Shown here piece after piece: positions 19,701 through 30,200 of a stretch of DNA of 64,000 nt. The translations under genes and the position numbers were made by a program. This stretch comes from RBG-16-34-14 sp963798865 (GTDB lineage Bacteria > Bacteroidota > Ignavibacteria > Ignavibacteriales > Ignavibacteriaceae): NCBI GenBank assembly GCA_963798865.1, contig CAWCVZ010000009.1:1-64000 (forward strand), read 5' to 3'. Position 1 is the stretch's first letter, and each line of letters starts with the position of its first letter. Under the pieces are notes generated by a model. The model was not told where the DNA came from and ran no database searches. It was given only the letters and a program-made list of their open reading frames with translations.

Positions 19701-20916
19701 TTTCCAAATGAATAAGGCATAATCTGTTCAGTCTTTGGATTAAATTTATTCCATCCCTTTGATGTACCGATCCAAAGCATATCGTTGTTTCCTTTAACGA
19801 TATTGTAAACCCCATCAAATAAATATTTTTTGAATGGTTGTTTTGTGCGGTTAATTTTGTTTACGCCGCTGCCACATATTGCATCCAGACAGTACCAGAC
19901 CGCTCACAATAAACTGAGGTTACAGTGTTGTTACTTAAAGTATGCGAATCATTATCGTCATGAAGATAGTGAATGATTTTTTTTGTTCTCATATCTAAAG
20001 AGTATAGACCATACAGCCAACTGCCAGCCCAAATGTTTCCGGATTCATCTTCACAAATTGAGGAAATTGAATTACCGTTTTCTTTAATATAAGGTGTAAA
20101 GGTTCCGTTTTTTTATCGAATGCAACTAAATCCTCACGCGTCCCTAACCAAAGAATGCCGGACTTATCTTCAATTTATTAAAATAATAAGTTGATCATTC
20201 ATCTTTTATTAGGACATACAAAAATGTATGAACTTCCGGTCATTCTATCTAACTTATCTAGCCCGTACGAGTACCAAACCAAAGTTCTCCTGCTTTATCC
20301 TCAAGTATCGAATTTATATTGTTGCTGCTATACTTTCCGGGTTCTTATCATTATTTCGAATGCAAATAAATTTTTCTGATTTTTTATCAAAATTATATAA
20401 ACCAGCGCTGGTTCCAATCCATAGCATTCCAAATTTATCCTCACAAATTGAAGAAACATCATTATTCCATTCCGTTTCCTTATTCGGGGAATTCGGCTTG
20501 TAGTGTTTAAATACACCGGTTGTTTTGTCAAACTTCTCAATTCCGCGCCTGGTACCTATCCATATATTTCCTTCTTTGTCTTCATATATTGTATTAACAA
20601 ATTGATTATTAATACTATTCGGGTTATCCGGTTCTTGCTTATATGCAGTAAAATTGTAACCATCGTACTTCTCTATCACCCCAGGTGCCAAACCATAAAA
20701 AGCCAGTCTTGTCCTGGATTACAGAATTAATATTTGTTCATACATTCCTTGAGCAACTGAAAAATGTTCGAAAGTTATGTTCTCTTGCTGGGCAAAAAAT
20801 TTAAGCGGATTAAAAAAGAAAATAATAAGACTTAAAAACAAAATAGAGGCTATGCGATCAGGTAACCTATTTTGTTTCAGCATCTTGCCAATATTACTCA
20901 CTAAACAATTCATCAA
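16789..20916 (-). pseudogene. Decayed hybrid two-component sensor (propeller, Y_Y_Y, kinase, receiver, AraC)
   Basis: Fragments in several frames line up in the exact order of a hybrid two-component system protein of about 1375 residues. They are: a signal peptide (20719-20916, FFNPLKFFAQQENITFEHFS); propeller repeats (about 18800-20700, with EDKEGNIWIGTRRGIEKFD and MLWIGTSAGLYNFD); a Y_Y_Y domain (18594-18797, GKYIFRVKGSNNDGVWNEEG) and membrane-proximal PPLWKTWW; a HisKA box (about 18412-18446, NISHEFRTPLT); an ATPase domain (17840-18290, split by a palindromic element, with KDTGIGIAHEE downstream); a receiver (17184-17540, ISDMMMPKMDGNE and LTAKSG); and an AraC helix-turn-helix (16789-17079, NISEIAYSVGFSSPPYFTRCFKDEF). 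I count at least ten frame changes or stops. Such sensors usually regulate polysaccharide-use genes. Confidence 0.87.
17963..18025. repeat. Palindromic repeat element inside the sensor pseudogene
   Basis: Two hairpins of different sequence lie 16 bases apart: ATCCCGAA/TTCGGGAT (17966-17987) and ATGCTGAA/TTCAGCAT (18004-18024). The left edge is TGTC and the right edge GA. This arrangement matches a familiar class of short, non-coding, paired-palindrome elements found scattered in bacterial genomes. It falls between GIISVSI and VEIKIKDTGIGI of the kinase ATPase domain, so it interrupts the coding sequence. Confidence 0.8.
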
Positions 20917-21165
20917 TAATTAAATATTACTCCATTTGTACATAAGATGATGGTTGATATTCCGATGGCTGAACGAAGATGCAATTAACGATTTTTGAAA
21001 TGTTACCTCCTTCCATTAGAATAATCTTCTTCGTTTCAGTGAATTCTTCAGTTGTAAATTAAAACGTTAATGAATATTAATCTAATTTCAATACTATCTT
21101 AATTTTCTTGATATATATATCCTTTCGTAACTAAAAATTTTCTTAACAATATTAAAGGGATTCTT

Positions 21166-21627
21166 ATGAACAAAATAATAATCTCCTTGTTGTTCGCAGT
21201 TATTTTTTTATCAGGTCTGATTTATGCCCAGGACAAACCCTCCCGTTTCTTAAAACAGCATAAATCATACTTTATTAAGGATCATTTAAACCAAACGGAA
21301 AAAATGCTTCTTCAATCTTTGCAAAGTAATGATACAAATATGAATTCATCTGCAGCACAGACAATCAGGGAACTTGAACAGGTTTTTCCGGACGAAACAT
21401 TTAGTTTGTTTATATCCCCTTTAAGTGATATAGTTCAAAATGAAAAAGCTGATACTCAATCACGTATACTTTCAGCGCTGGCACTTGATGAGCTACATTC
21501 TGATAAAGGCGACGCAATAATTTATGAGGTTGCAAAATTTACAAACAATCAGTCGGTAAAGGATATTTGCAATGCACTTGCCATTGAAAGTTTCAAAGCA
21601 GATGAAATAAGTACAAAAATAAAATAG
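21166..21627 (+). CDS. Small exported protein of unknown function
   Basis: A 153-residue protein with a clear signal peptide (MNKIIISLLFAVIFLSGLIYAQ). The mature part is helical (EKMLLQSLQSNDTNMNSSAAQTIRELE, LSALALDELHSDKGDAIIYE, VKDICNALAIESFKADE) and resembles one or two HEAT-like repeats. A GGGA-rich ribosome site precedes the ATG. It stands alone between the sensor pseudogene and a convergent T9SS gene, sharing a terminator with the latter. I do not recognise the family. Confidence 0.7.
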   Translation: MNKIIISLLFAVIFLSGLIYAQDKPSRFLKQHKSYFIKDHLNQTEKMLLQSLQSNDTNMNSSAAQTIRELEQVFPDETFSLFISPLSDIVQNEKADTQSRILSALALDELHSDKGDAIIYEVAKFTNNQSVKDICNALAIESFKADEISTKIK

Positions 21628-21650
21628 TAAGAGAATAAGCTATTAATATG

Positions 21651-21682
21651 AAAAACCCCCACTCATTCTGAGCAGGGGTTTT
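21651..21682. terminator. Bidirectional terminator between convergent genes
   Basis: Arms AAAACCCC and GGGGTTTT with an inner CTCA/TGAG pairing form a stem flanked by A-runs on one side and T-runs on the other. It lies between the stop at 21627 and the stop at 21714 of the opposing gene. Confidence 0.85.
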
Positions 21683-21713
21683 AAAAAATATATCTTGAAA
21701 TAATATTACAATT

Positions 21714-23717
21714 TTATTTCATCAGTATCATCTTTTTTGTTTCAACAAAACTACCCGATTGCAGTTTATAAAAATAAATTCCGCTTGACAATTGGCCCGC
21801 ATTATAGGTTAATTCATAAACACCTGCAGGTTTTTCCTCATTTACCAAAGTAGCTACTTCCCGTCCCAGAACATCATACACTTTCAAACTTACAGTTCCT
21901 CTTTTGTTTATAGTATATTGAATGTTAGTGCTGGGGTTAAATGGATTTGGATAGTTCTGCATAAGCTGGAAGCTATTTGCAGTAACAGGTTTTTGACCGA
22001 CATCAACTGGTACAAAATTCATCCAGTTGTCAATTATGTAATTATAATTTTGAATACTGGAAGCATTATCATATCTGTAAGGGCGGCCGGCAATAAAAAC
22101 GAAATTTCCCTCGTTCTGTTTTTGTATCCTGAACCCTGCTAACCATGCGTTTGATGTATCATTATCAAAGATAGGCACTGCCTCTGAAGTTTCAAACATA
22201 TAGGCTAGGTGAACATAAGAATTTGTCCCTACAGCAGACATATTAACGAGATTTGGATCTAAAGAAATAATCTGAGGAATTGTTTGATCAGCACTAAGAG
22301 CAGATACACCGCAGTAATTCTTTAAATCCTGGTTGAAGAAATAATATCCCATTCTCGTAGCTAAAAGAAAATTGCCTCCTGAAGTAACATAATTAATAAC
22401 CTGGTTTGCATCATAGAAAGGAAGATCCCCTCCAAAATTATTTCCAATCCAGATTACTTTTTTATAAAGATTCAGAATTGAAGTAGGAATATTCCTGTTG
22501 AACAAATCTATTTTTTGAATGTTTGAATTACCTGAATAATCAAATCCCTGGTTTCCAAACAAATCCCAAACATCAACCTGGTGATCTCCAAAACATAATG
22601 AGTTGTTATAGAAGTTTGTCATCTCAGCAGGGTAAGTTACATATTGAATTCCGTTTACAACAAGAATATCTGACTCAGCAGTGAGCGTAGTTATATAATT
22701 ATGAAGTACTCTTGTATGAGTTTCTGTTCCGTTATGAATTGTTAAAGCAACAGTGAAAACTCCTTCTTCATTATAAGTCCATTCAGGGTTAGGATCCTGA
22801 GAATCAATTGTCCCATCAAAATCAAAGTCCCATTCATAAGAAATATTTCCCGAAGGAGAATAAGAATAATCTGCAAACTGAACAGTATAAGGAACCGGTC
22901 CAAAAGTTTCTTCAACTTCAAAAGCAGCATTTAAACGATTCGATTCCACCAGCGGGGCAACAAAAGATTGGTAAATTTCTTTTGTGTTATTACTTTGAAT
23001 AAAAGCAGCAACAACTATACTGTCAAGATTTACTTTGCCTAAGAAATCATCTGTGGGTATATACTGAAATGTATATTCAACTGAATTTCCCGGATCAGGA
23101 ATATCAAGAAGAGTTCCCTGGGCATCGGGAAGCATTGCTCGGCAAATATTATAAAAATGTGTTTCGCCATTAACGCAGCATGAATTACCAACAACATCAA
23201 CCTGGTTTTCTGTAAGCGCAACTCTTAACCTTACATCACCAAAAACTGTAACATCTGCAGGATCCCTGGTTATAGTTACTTTAACATCAAAAACATTATT
23301 CGGAAATCTTTCAGCAGTAATTGCAATTTCAAAAGGTGAATAAAGGGCATCACCCTGGTTTACTAAGTTTGTAAATACTGCTGATCCGCTGGCAGTGTTG
23401 AATACTGTTCCATTAATTTGAATCCATGGAACGGCATTAACTCCATAATAACTTATTCTTGCATTATTACCGGTTTGATTAAGTAAATGCATTGGATCGC
23501 ATTCACCGGGCGATGGCCAATCGCCATTATAAACAATATGATTCATTGAGCCGGCTGCAATAAGATTGTGTACTGTATTTGTGTACCATGAACTATTTAA
23601 CTGTGCACATGGGACACAAGAACAGTTTGTAAACCTTTCCACGAGTGTTTTTTTATCGTAGGGCTTAACATTGAAGGTAAAAATAAAAATGAATAAAAAG
23701 AGTAAATTCTTTTTCAT
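21714..23717 (-). CDS. Omp28-like/PKD secreted protein with T9SS sorting domain
   Basis: A 667-residue exported protein (signal peptide of about 20 residues, FLFIFIFTFNVKPYD). Residues about 20-260 resemble Omp28-related proteins with a thioredoxin-like opening (ERFTNCSCVPCAQLNSSW, a CxCxxC cluster) and VNAVPWIQINGT. Residues about 270-345 form a PKD domain (YTVQFADYSYSPSGNISYEWDF). An unassigned domain follows, and the protein closes with LMQNYPNPFNPSTNIQYTIN and KKMILMK, the type A sorting signal. Predicted to be surface-attached or released by T9SS. No start codon competitor is evident. Whether the cysteines are redox active is unknown. Confidence 0.87.
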   Translation of the reverse strand: MKKNLLFLFIFIFTFNVKPYDKKTLVERFTNCSCVPCAQLNSSWYTNTVHNLIAAGSMNHIVYNGDWPSPGECDPMHLLNQTGNNARISYYGVNAVPWIQINGTVFNTASGSAVFTNLVNQGDALYSPFEIAITAERFPNNVFDVKVTITRDPADVTVFGDVRLRVALTENQVDVVGNSCCVNGETHFYNICRAMLPDAQGTLLDIPDPGNSVEYTFQYIPTDDFLGKVNLDSIVVAAFIQSNNTKEIYQSFVAPLVESNRLNAAFEVEETFGPVPYTVQFADYSYSPSGNISYEWDFDFDGTIDSQDPNPEWTYNEEGVFTVALTIHNGTETHTRVLHNYITTLTAESDILVVNGIQYVTYPAEMTNFYNNSLCFGDHQVDVWDLFGNQGFDYSGNSNIQKIDLFNRNIPTSILNLYKKVIWIGNNFGGDLPFYDANQVINYVTSGGNFLLATRMGYYFFNQDLKNYCGVSALSADQTIPQIISLDPNLVNMSAVGTNSYVHLAYMFETSEAVPIFDNDTSNAWLAGFRIQKQNEGNFVFIAGRPYRYDNASSIQNYNYIIDNWMNFVPVDVGQKPVTANSFQLMQNYPNPFNPSTNIQYTINKRGTVSLKVYDVLGREVATLVNEEKPAGVYELTYNAGQLSSGIYFYKLQSGSFVETKKMILMK

Positions 23718-23951
23718 GGTTCACCTTATATCATTTGAAAAATTATTTGCCGAATTATTTGAAACTAAGCAATGATTAGAATTTAACAAAAATTTAAGTT
23801 TATCAAAAGAAAAACTTTTTACTTGGATTACTTTGTGGTACTAGGGTGCTGGTTTGATAAATAAATTAAAAGATTTGGGATTATTATTGCGGCCATATTA
23901 AAAAATTATCGCCGCTAAAACTGCTGAATGAAATTATAGTTTTCCTGTTGA

Positions 23952-26195
23952 TTACTCATCATAGTTAATTTGAGCATTTTTAATTTTAAGATTATCTAAT
24001 TTTCTAAACATAATTTCAATTGAAAGAGGTCTTTTAATCTCAGAAGAAAAATTTAACCGGATTGAATTTTCTTCTTTAGAAAGATTTGCAGTAATCCCTT
24101 CCCAGGTTTTAAGTGTTCCATTTGAACCGGGCCATACCTGCAGTATTCTTCTTTCATCAATCGTTTTAATGCTGTCATCTATTTTAGAATTTTTATAAAC
24201 AAGAGTTTGAATATCATCAGGCAGAAGAGGAATAATTGAACCGGTACGGACATATAAAGGCATTTTATCAAGCGGGGCTTCAACTTCAATATAATTTTTT
24301 CCATTAATTTTTTCGCCGCTCCAGAAATTTATCCATTCTCCTTCAGGTAAATAAACTGTACGGTAATACTCTTGCTGATAAATTGGAGCTACAAGTATAT
24401 CATTACCAAACATAAACTGGTAAATATTTTTTTTTGCTTCCTTGTCATTCTGAAATGCGAGAGCCATCGGACGAATAACGGGGATTCCATTATTTACAGT
24501 TTCAAAAACTGCATTATACAGATAAGGAAATAATTGAAGACGAAGGACAGCGAACTTTTTAAAAGTTTGAAGAGTCTCTTCATCAAAATCCCATGGACCA
24601 AGATTGGAAGTCATATGTATCTGCATAAAAGGAGAAAAGACAGCAAACTGAGACCAGCGAATAAATAATTCTTTGGTTGGCGTTCCTGCATAACCGGCAA
24701 TATCACTTCCCCATAAAGAAATTCCCGACATTGCAGCGCATTGCCCTGCGATTATTACAGAGGGTAAACCATTATCGAGTGAGAAGTCTGCATTATTATC
24801 TCCCGCCCACGCAAAAGGATATTTTTGAAAACCAGTATATCCGCTTCTAGTAATTAAAATGCCATCACTATCAAGATAATTGTTTACAAAATTCTGCATT
24901 ACACTATCGTAAAGAAGGGAATAATGGTTCTTCATTTTATAAGCAGATGAGCCATCGTAAAAAACGGCATCGGGAACAAAATTTCCTTCACCATCATCAC
25001 ATTTAAATGCTTTAACTCCATAGGGAAGCATTTTTTTTAATTGTTGATTCCACCACTCAACAGCATCGGGATTTGTAAAATCAATTAGCCCACCTTTACC
25101 TTTCCACCATTCGCTTAATGCAGTATTGCCATTTTTATTTTTAATAAGAAATCCTTTTTCTGATGCTTCGGAAAAATTATCGGATTCTTTCTGAATTCCA
25201 TTCATATCAATTACATCTTCTTTATTAATAAATGGAGTGAGCCAGAGGCAAAGATTAAATCCAAGTTCTTCAATCCGGCTGAACATTTTATCGGGATCGA
25301 CGAATTGCATTTTATTAACTTTGAAATTATTGTAACCGGTTTCCCAGGGGCTGTCAATAACAAGAACAGAAGCCGGAATTTTGTATTTACGAAGTTTTTC
25401 AATATCGGCGTAAACCGAATCCTGGTTATGATGAACATCGCGGCTTTTCCAGAGACCGAATGCCCAGGGAGACGGAAGCTGAGGTCTTCCGGTTAATTCT
25501 GTAAAACAGGATAAAATATCTGTAAGTTTTTCTCCGGCAATAAAAACAATTCTGAATTTAGAATCATTAAAATTTATTTTTGTATCAAATCTTTCTGCTG
25601 CATTTAAATCAAAAGTGCCAGGCGAATAGCTGTCAACCCAAACTCCAAGTCCCAGGCTGCTCATAAAAAAAGGTATCGGTTTATGAGTACCAACGCCTTT
25701 AATTCCAAACCTGTCATCAGTAATGTTTGGAAGAATATATCCACGCTGATTGATAGAATTAAATCTTTCTCCCATTCCATAATATTCTGTTTCGCTATCA
25801 CTCTTTAAGTGAAATTCAAATTCATGAAATGTTTTATCTTCCGGAACATATTCAACAGCAATTGATCTCTCATTAAGTATTTCAAAAAAAATTTTAAGAG
25901 ATTGATTTTGAATGACAAGGGGTTTTTCAAATGCTTTTTCAAAATTATTCTGCCTGACCTTATCAAGATTTAAATATGCACCGGTAGAATAAAAAACTTT
26001 TGAACTGTCATTAAGAATATTTATCGTTAAATAACCATCACCGGGAGTAAATTTTATTTCAAGATATTTCGTTCGTTCAATAATTTCGTTTTGGGAGAGA
26101 TTTTGGCAGAAGGGAATAAAGAGCAAACTGAAAAGAAATATTCTGAATTTAAAAAAATGGAAACTCATCTTCAAAACAAAATCATAATATTTCAA
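23952..26195 (-). CDS. GH31 family alpha-glycosidase
   Basis: A 747-residue exported enzyme that removes alpha-linked sugars. The GH31 nucleophile region FKCDDGEGNF (Asp near residue 397) and the acid/base motif WAGDNNADF (Asp near 466) are present, as are YGMGERFN and GLWVDSYSPGTFD-like N-terminal beta-domain motifs. The FKxDxGE form of the nucleophile motif occurs in alpha-xylosidase/alpha-glucosidase subgroups; substrate is not certain. The predicted start overlaps the NRDE gene by 14 bases. The internal Met at codon 10 (26168) would remove the overlap and gives a better signal peptide (MSFHFFKFRIFLFSLLFIPF), so it is the more likely start. Confidence 0.9.
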   Translation of the reverse strand: MKYYDFVLKMSFHFFKFRIFLFSLLFIPFCQNLSQNEIIERTKYLEIKFTPGDGYLTINILNDSSKVFYSTGAYLNLDKVRQNNFEKAFEKPLVIQNQSLKIFFEILNERSIAVEYVPEDKTFHEFEFHLKSDSETEYYGMGERFNSINQRGYILPNITDDRFGIKGVGTHKPIPFFMSSLGLGVWVDSYSPGTFDLNAAERFDTKINFNDSKFRIVFIAGEKLTDILSCFTELTGRPQLPSPWAFGLWKSRDVHHNQDSVYADIEKLRKYKIPASVLVIDSPWETGYNNFKVNKMQFVDPDKMFSRIEELGFNLCLWLTPFINKEDVIDMNGIQKESDNFSEASEKGFLIKNKNGNTALSEWWKGKGGLIDFTNPDAVEWWNQQLKKMLPYGVKAFKCDDGEGNFVPDAVFYDGSSAYKMKNHYSLLYDSVMQNFVNNYLDSDGILITRSGYTGFQKYPFAWAGDNNADFSLDNGLPSVIIAGQCAAMSGISLWGSDIAGYAGTPTKELFIRWSQFAVFSPFMQIHMTSNLGPWDFDEETLQTFKKFAVLRLQLFPYLYNAVFETVNNGIPVIRPMALAFQNDKEAKKNIYQFMFGNDILVAPIYQQEYYRTVYLPEGEWINFWSGEKINGKNYIEVEAPLDKMPLYVRTGSIIPLLPDDIQTLVYKNSKIDDSIKTIDERRILQVWPGSNGTLKTWEGITANLSKEENSIRLNFSSEIKRPLSIEIMFRKLDNLKIKNAQINYDE

Positions 26196-26940
26196 AATTA
26201 AACTTATTTGTTATCCAATCTTTATTAGTACTTAAAGATTTTTCGATAAAAGTTACCTGGTTATTTTGATCTATCAGTATTATGGTTGAAGAACGTGTTC
26301 CGTAATCAGATGTTTCAACAAATATTGAAGAGATTTTTTTCTCTATATCTTTATCCAAACCGGTATCAGGAAGTTCATCATCCGGCGAAATTATTTTATC
26401 ACTTAGTAAAGTAAAGAGACGTTCTGTAAGATTATCTTCTTTTTCTATAGCTTGCTTAAGTAATTCTGTTCCTCGTTTAACATTAAACCAAGGGGTATCA
26501 AGCAGATGATTGCTTAAACCATGAATTCCACTCTCAATTTTTAGCAGCTTTTTATTTTGATTTGAAAAAAAATATAAATCGGATTGATCACCGAATATTA
26601 AACTATAACCGTTATACAAATTTGCGCTGTCTGCCAAACCTTTTGAATATAATTCCGGAGATGAGGTACCTGTGAGAAAATCTGAAACAATTTTTCCTCT
26701 TGATACTGCATCCTTCTTAATTGATTTAATATTGCGATAGTTAGTAATTGCTGCGAATCTTCCGTTCTTTGTAATTCCACACCATGTTCCGCTTTCTTTA
26801 AGATCTTTACCTGCCAGCACCGGTTCATTTTTCCAGAAATGAACAGGAGATGAAGGACGCTCATAAAATTCATCTCTGTTGGCGGCAAAGATTAATTTAT
26901 ATTCAGAATGATTATTATAAGATAAAACTATCAGGCACAT
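26182..26940 (-). CDS. NRDE/TANGO2 family protein
   Basis: A 252-residue cytoplasmic protein starting MCLIVLSYNN and carrying ANRDEFYERPS, the motif that names the family. Cys2 would be exposed after Met removal, consistent with its proposed Ntn-hydrolase-like fold. GKDLKESGTWCGITKNGRFAAITNYR and YGTRSSTIILID are also conserved. The 3' end overlaps the GH31 gene, so the two are co-transcribed. The biochemical role is unresolved; the animal homologue TANGO2 has been linked to haem and lipid homeostasis. Confidence 0.9.
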   Translation of the reverse strand: MCLIVLSYNNHSEYKLIFAANRDEFYERPSSPVHFWKNEPVLAGKDLKESGTWCGITKNGRFAAITNYRNIKSIKKDAVSRGKIVSDFLTGTSSPELYSKGLADSANLYNGYSLIFGDQSDLYFFSNQNKKLLKIESGIHGLSNHLLDTPWFNVKRGTELLKQAIEKEDNLTERLFTLLSDKIISPDDELPDTGLDKDIEKKISSIFVETSDYGTRSSTIILIDQNNQVTFIEKSLSTNKDWITNKFNFEIL

Positions 26941-27296
26941 AGATTAACTCGTTTTATTTAGAATATATTGATAGTAAAAGAAACAAAGTGTTGATTGCAG
27001 TAACTTTACATAAATTATTAAATCTTTACAAAGATTACTGTAAAATAAATAAATATTCTAGTATTGCATCCGGATTTTTACCATTTAGAATAGGTTGATT
27101 TTAGCATTGGAATAGCTATTTTTAACGAGATTAAAACAAATGTTCCATATAAGAATTCATTGTAGATTGCAGGGGTTGGGTAATACTATATGAGAATAAA
27201 ATTTAAATATTTCAAACTCCTTTTTAATTTTTATGGAATTTCTTTTGAAGAAAAAAATCCGGTTGTTTGTAATCATTTAGGTATTACTTTATCGTT
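26941..27296. other. Divergent intergenic region without recognised gene
   Basis: 356 AT-rich bases separate the divergent NRDE and sensor-kinase genes. Both promoters must lie here. I saw no convincing TAnnTTTG/TTTG pair, no stable hairpin and no short ORF with a ribosome site. Confidence 0.5.
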
Positions 27297-30200
27297 ATGA
27301 TGAATTCTTTCTTGATTTTATATTCAAAAAGCAGATTTTTTTTAGCCGCACTAACAATTTTATTAATTAGATCTTCTCTTTTTCCCCAGTCAAATCAATC
27401 CTCTAAACTTAGCGGTGTAACACATATTTTAAGTGAAACAGGTCTTTCACAAAATACAGTGCATTCTATTATACAGGATAAAAAAGGATTCATCTGGTTT
27501 GCCACCGAAGATGGTTTAAACAGATATGAAGGATACAATTTTACAGTTTTCAAAAACAATCTTCAGGATAAGTTCTCGATTCCCGACAACTTTATCTGGA
27601 CTATTTTTGAGGATAAAAGTGGTACACTTTGGATTGGTACAAACAGCGGGGGGCTCTCAAGATTTGATTATGAAAAGGAAAGATTTATTACATATAAAAA
27701 TAATCCCGATAATAATAACAGCTTAACTCTTAATAATGTTAGAGCTATTTATGAAGACAATAAGGGAAGTATCTGGGTTGGTACTGAAAATGGATTAGAT
27801 CAATTCAACCGGGAAAAAAATACTTTTACTCATTATAAAAATCTACCCGGCGATAACACAAGTTTAAGTAACAATGTAATTCTATCAATATATGAAGATA
27901 AAGATGGTGATCTCTGGATCGGGAGCGATGGCGGTCTTGATAAATTTAACAGAGACAAAAATAATTTTTCCAACTATTCTTTAAGTAATCCAGGAAGTTC
28001 AGGTAATGTAATTCTTTCAATCTATCAGGATAAAAATGGATATATCTGGGCTGGAACACTTAGAGGCTTAATTAGCTTCGAAAAAAAAACAGCGAAATTC
28101 AGCAGTTACTTAGTGAACTCTTCCGAGTCTAATTCTATAAACAGCAACAGAATAAATGCAATTATTGAGCCCGGTATTTTAAACTCTGGAGATGAACAGG
28201 AGTTTTTATGGGTAGGAACAGGCGATGGATTATTTCAGTTTGATAAACTCAATAAAAGTTTTACAAAAGTAAAACCATCGCCATCAGCTTCTCCTATTCT
28301 GAATAATAATAATGTGCTTTCTTTATTTGAAGATAAATCAGGATTGTTATGGATTGGAACCGCTGAAGATGGAGTGCTGAAGTTTGATAAAGAAAGGCTT
28401 CGGTTCAGGCATTATAATCACAATCCTCTTAATCCCAATAGTCTAAATCATAATACTATCCGTGCAATATTTCAGGATGAAGAGGGAATAGTATGGATTG
28501 GAACTTTAGGCGGCGGATTAAACAGACTTGATATAAAGACTGATAAATTCTTTTTCTATAAGAATAATCCTATTGATAAATTTAGTTTGAGTGATAATTC
28601 TGTTTCTGCAATTTATAAAGACAGGTTAGGTTATTTGTGGGTTGGAACCTGGGGCGGAGGTCTGAATAAAACCACTTTACCTTTAAAAGAAAAATCTGAC
28701 AATTTGAAATTTATTAATTTCAAAAATGAATCATCAATTTCAACCGGATTAAGTAGTAATATTATACAGGCGATATTTGAAGACTCAGATGGAAGATTGT
28801 GGATTGGAACAGGAACCGGTTTGGATCTTTATAACGGGGAGAAAAATCAATTTATAAAATTTACCAATGATCCTGATGATTCAAATAGTTTAAGCAGTAA
28901 CCAGATTCAATCCTGTATCATTGAGGATCGGGGGAAAAATCTTTGGATCGGCACATGGAACGGATTGAATGAACTGCCCGCAGAGAAAATTGGTTATGCA
29001 CTCAATAATCCTGAACTAGTAAAATTTAAACGGTTTAGCTTTCAGCCAGATAATCAAAACAGCTTAAGCGATGAGCGGGTTATTTCAGCATTTGAAGACA
29101 ATGAAGGTAATCTTTGGTTCGGAACTTATGGTGGTGGTCTTAATAAACTGCCTTTCGATCAGAAAGGTTTACAGGATAAAAAATTTATTAATTATTCGGT
29201 AAAGAATGGGCTGCCAAGCAATATTATTTATAGTATAAAAGGAGATAACTCGGGTAAATTATGGATGAGTACAGATAATGGTCTTTCTATGTTTGATCCG
29301 GAAAAAGAAATTTTCAGGAATTATGATGCAGGCGATGGGCTCCAGGGTAATCAGTTTTTTTGGGGTGCTGGTTTTAAAGGTGTTAACGGGGATTTATTTT
29401 TTGGCGGTACCAATGGCTTTAATGTTTTTAAACCTGAAGAATTAAAAAATAATAATTATATACCGCCAATAGTAATTACAGATTTCCAGATATTTAATAA
29501 GCCGGTTGAAATAAATAAAGAAAACTCGCCACTGGAAAAAACAATTATTTTAACCAAACAAATTGAACTTTCTTACAATCAAACAGTTTTTTCATTTGAG
29601 TTTTCTGCTCTTGATTATACTGTCCCGTTTAAAAACCATTATGCTTACATGATGGAAGGTTTTGATAAAGATTGGATTTATTCCGGAAACAGGCACTATA
29701 TAACTTATACTAATCTTGATCCCGGTGAATATGTTTTCAGAGTAAAAGGATCTAACAATGATGGGGTATGGAATGAAAAGGGCACATCCCTAATAATCCG
29801 GATTCTTCCTCCATTATGGAGAACATGGTGGTTCCTTTCTTTATCACTTCTTTTAGTGGCTACAATTATCATATCAATAATTTATTTCAGGGTAAAACAT
29901 CTTTTAGATATAGAAAGATTGAGAACAAAACTTGCAGCCGATCTTCACGATAACATCGGTTCAAGCTTAACTGAGATTTCAATTCTAAGTGAAGTTATTT
30001 CAAAAAAAATAAAGTCTGAAGATGAAAGCGTTAAAAAAAGTCTTGGATTAATAAGCACTAACTCGAGAAATCTTATAGATAATATGAGCGATATAGTTTG
30101 GCTTGTTAATCCTAAAAGAGATTCTTTATATGATTTAATTTTAAGACTTCGGGATACCTATTCGGAATTATCCTCCTACACAAGCATTTCTTTCAGATCT

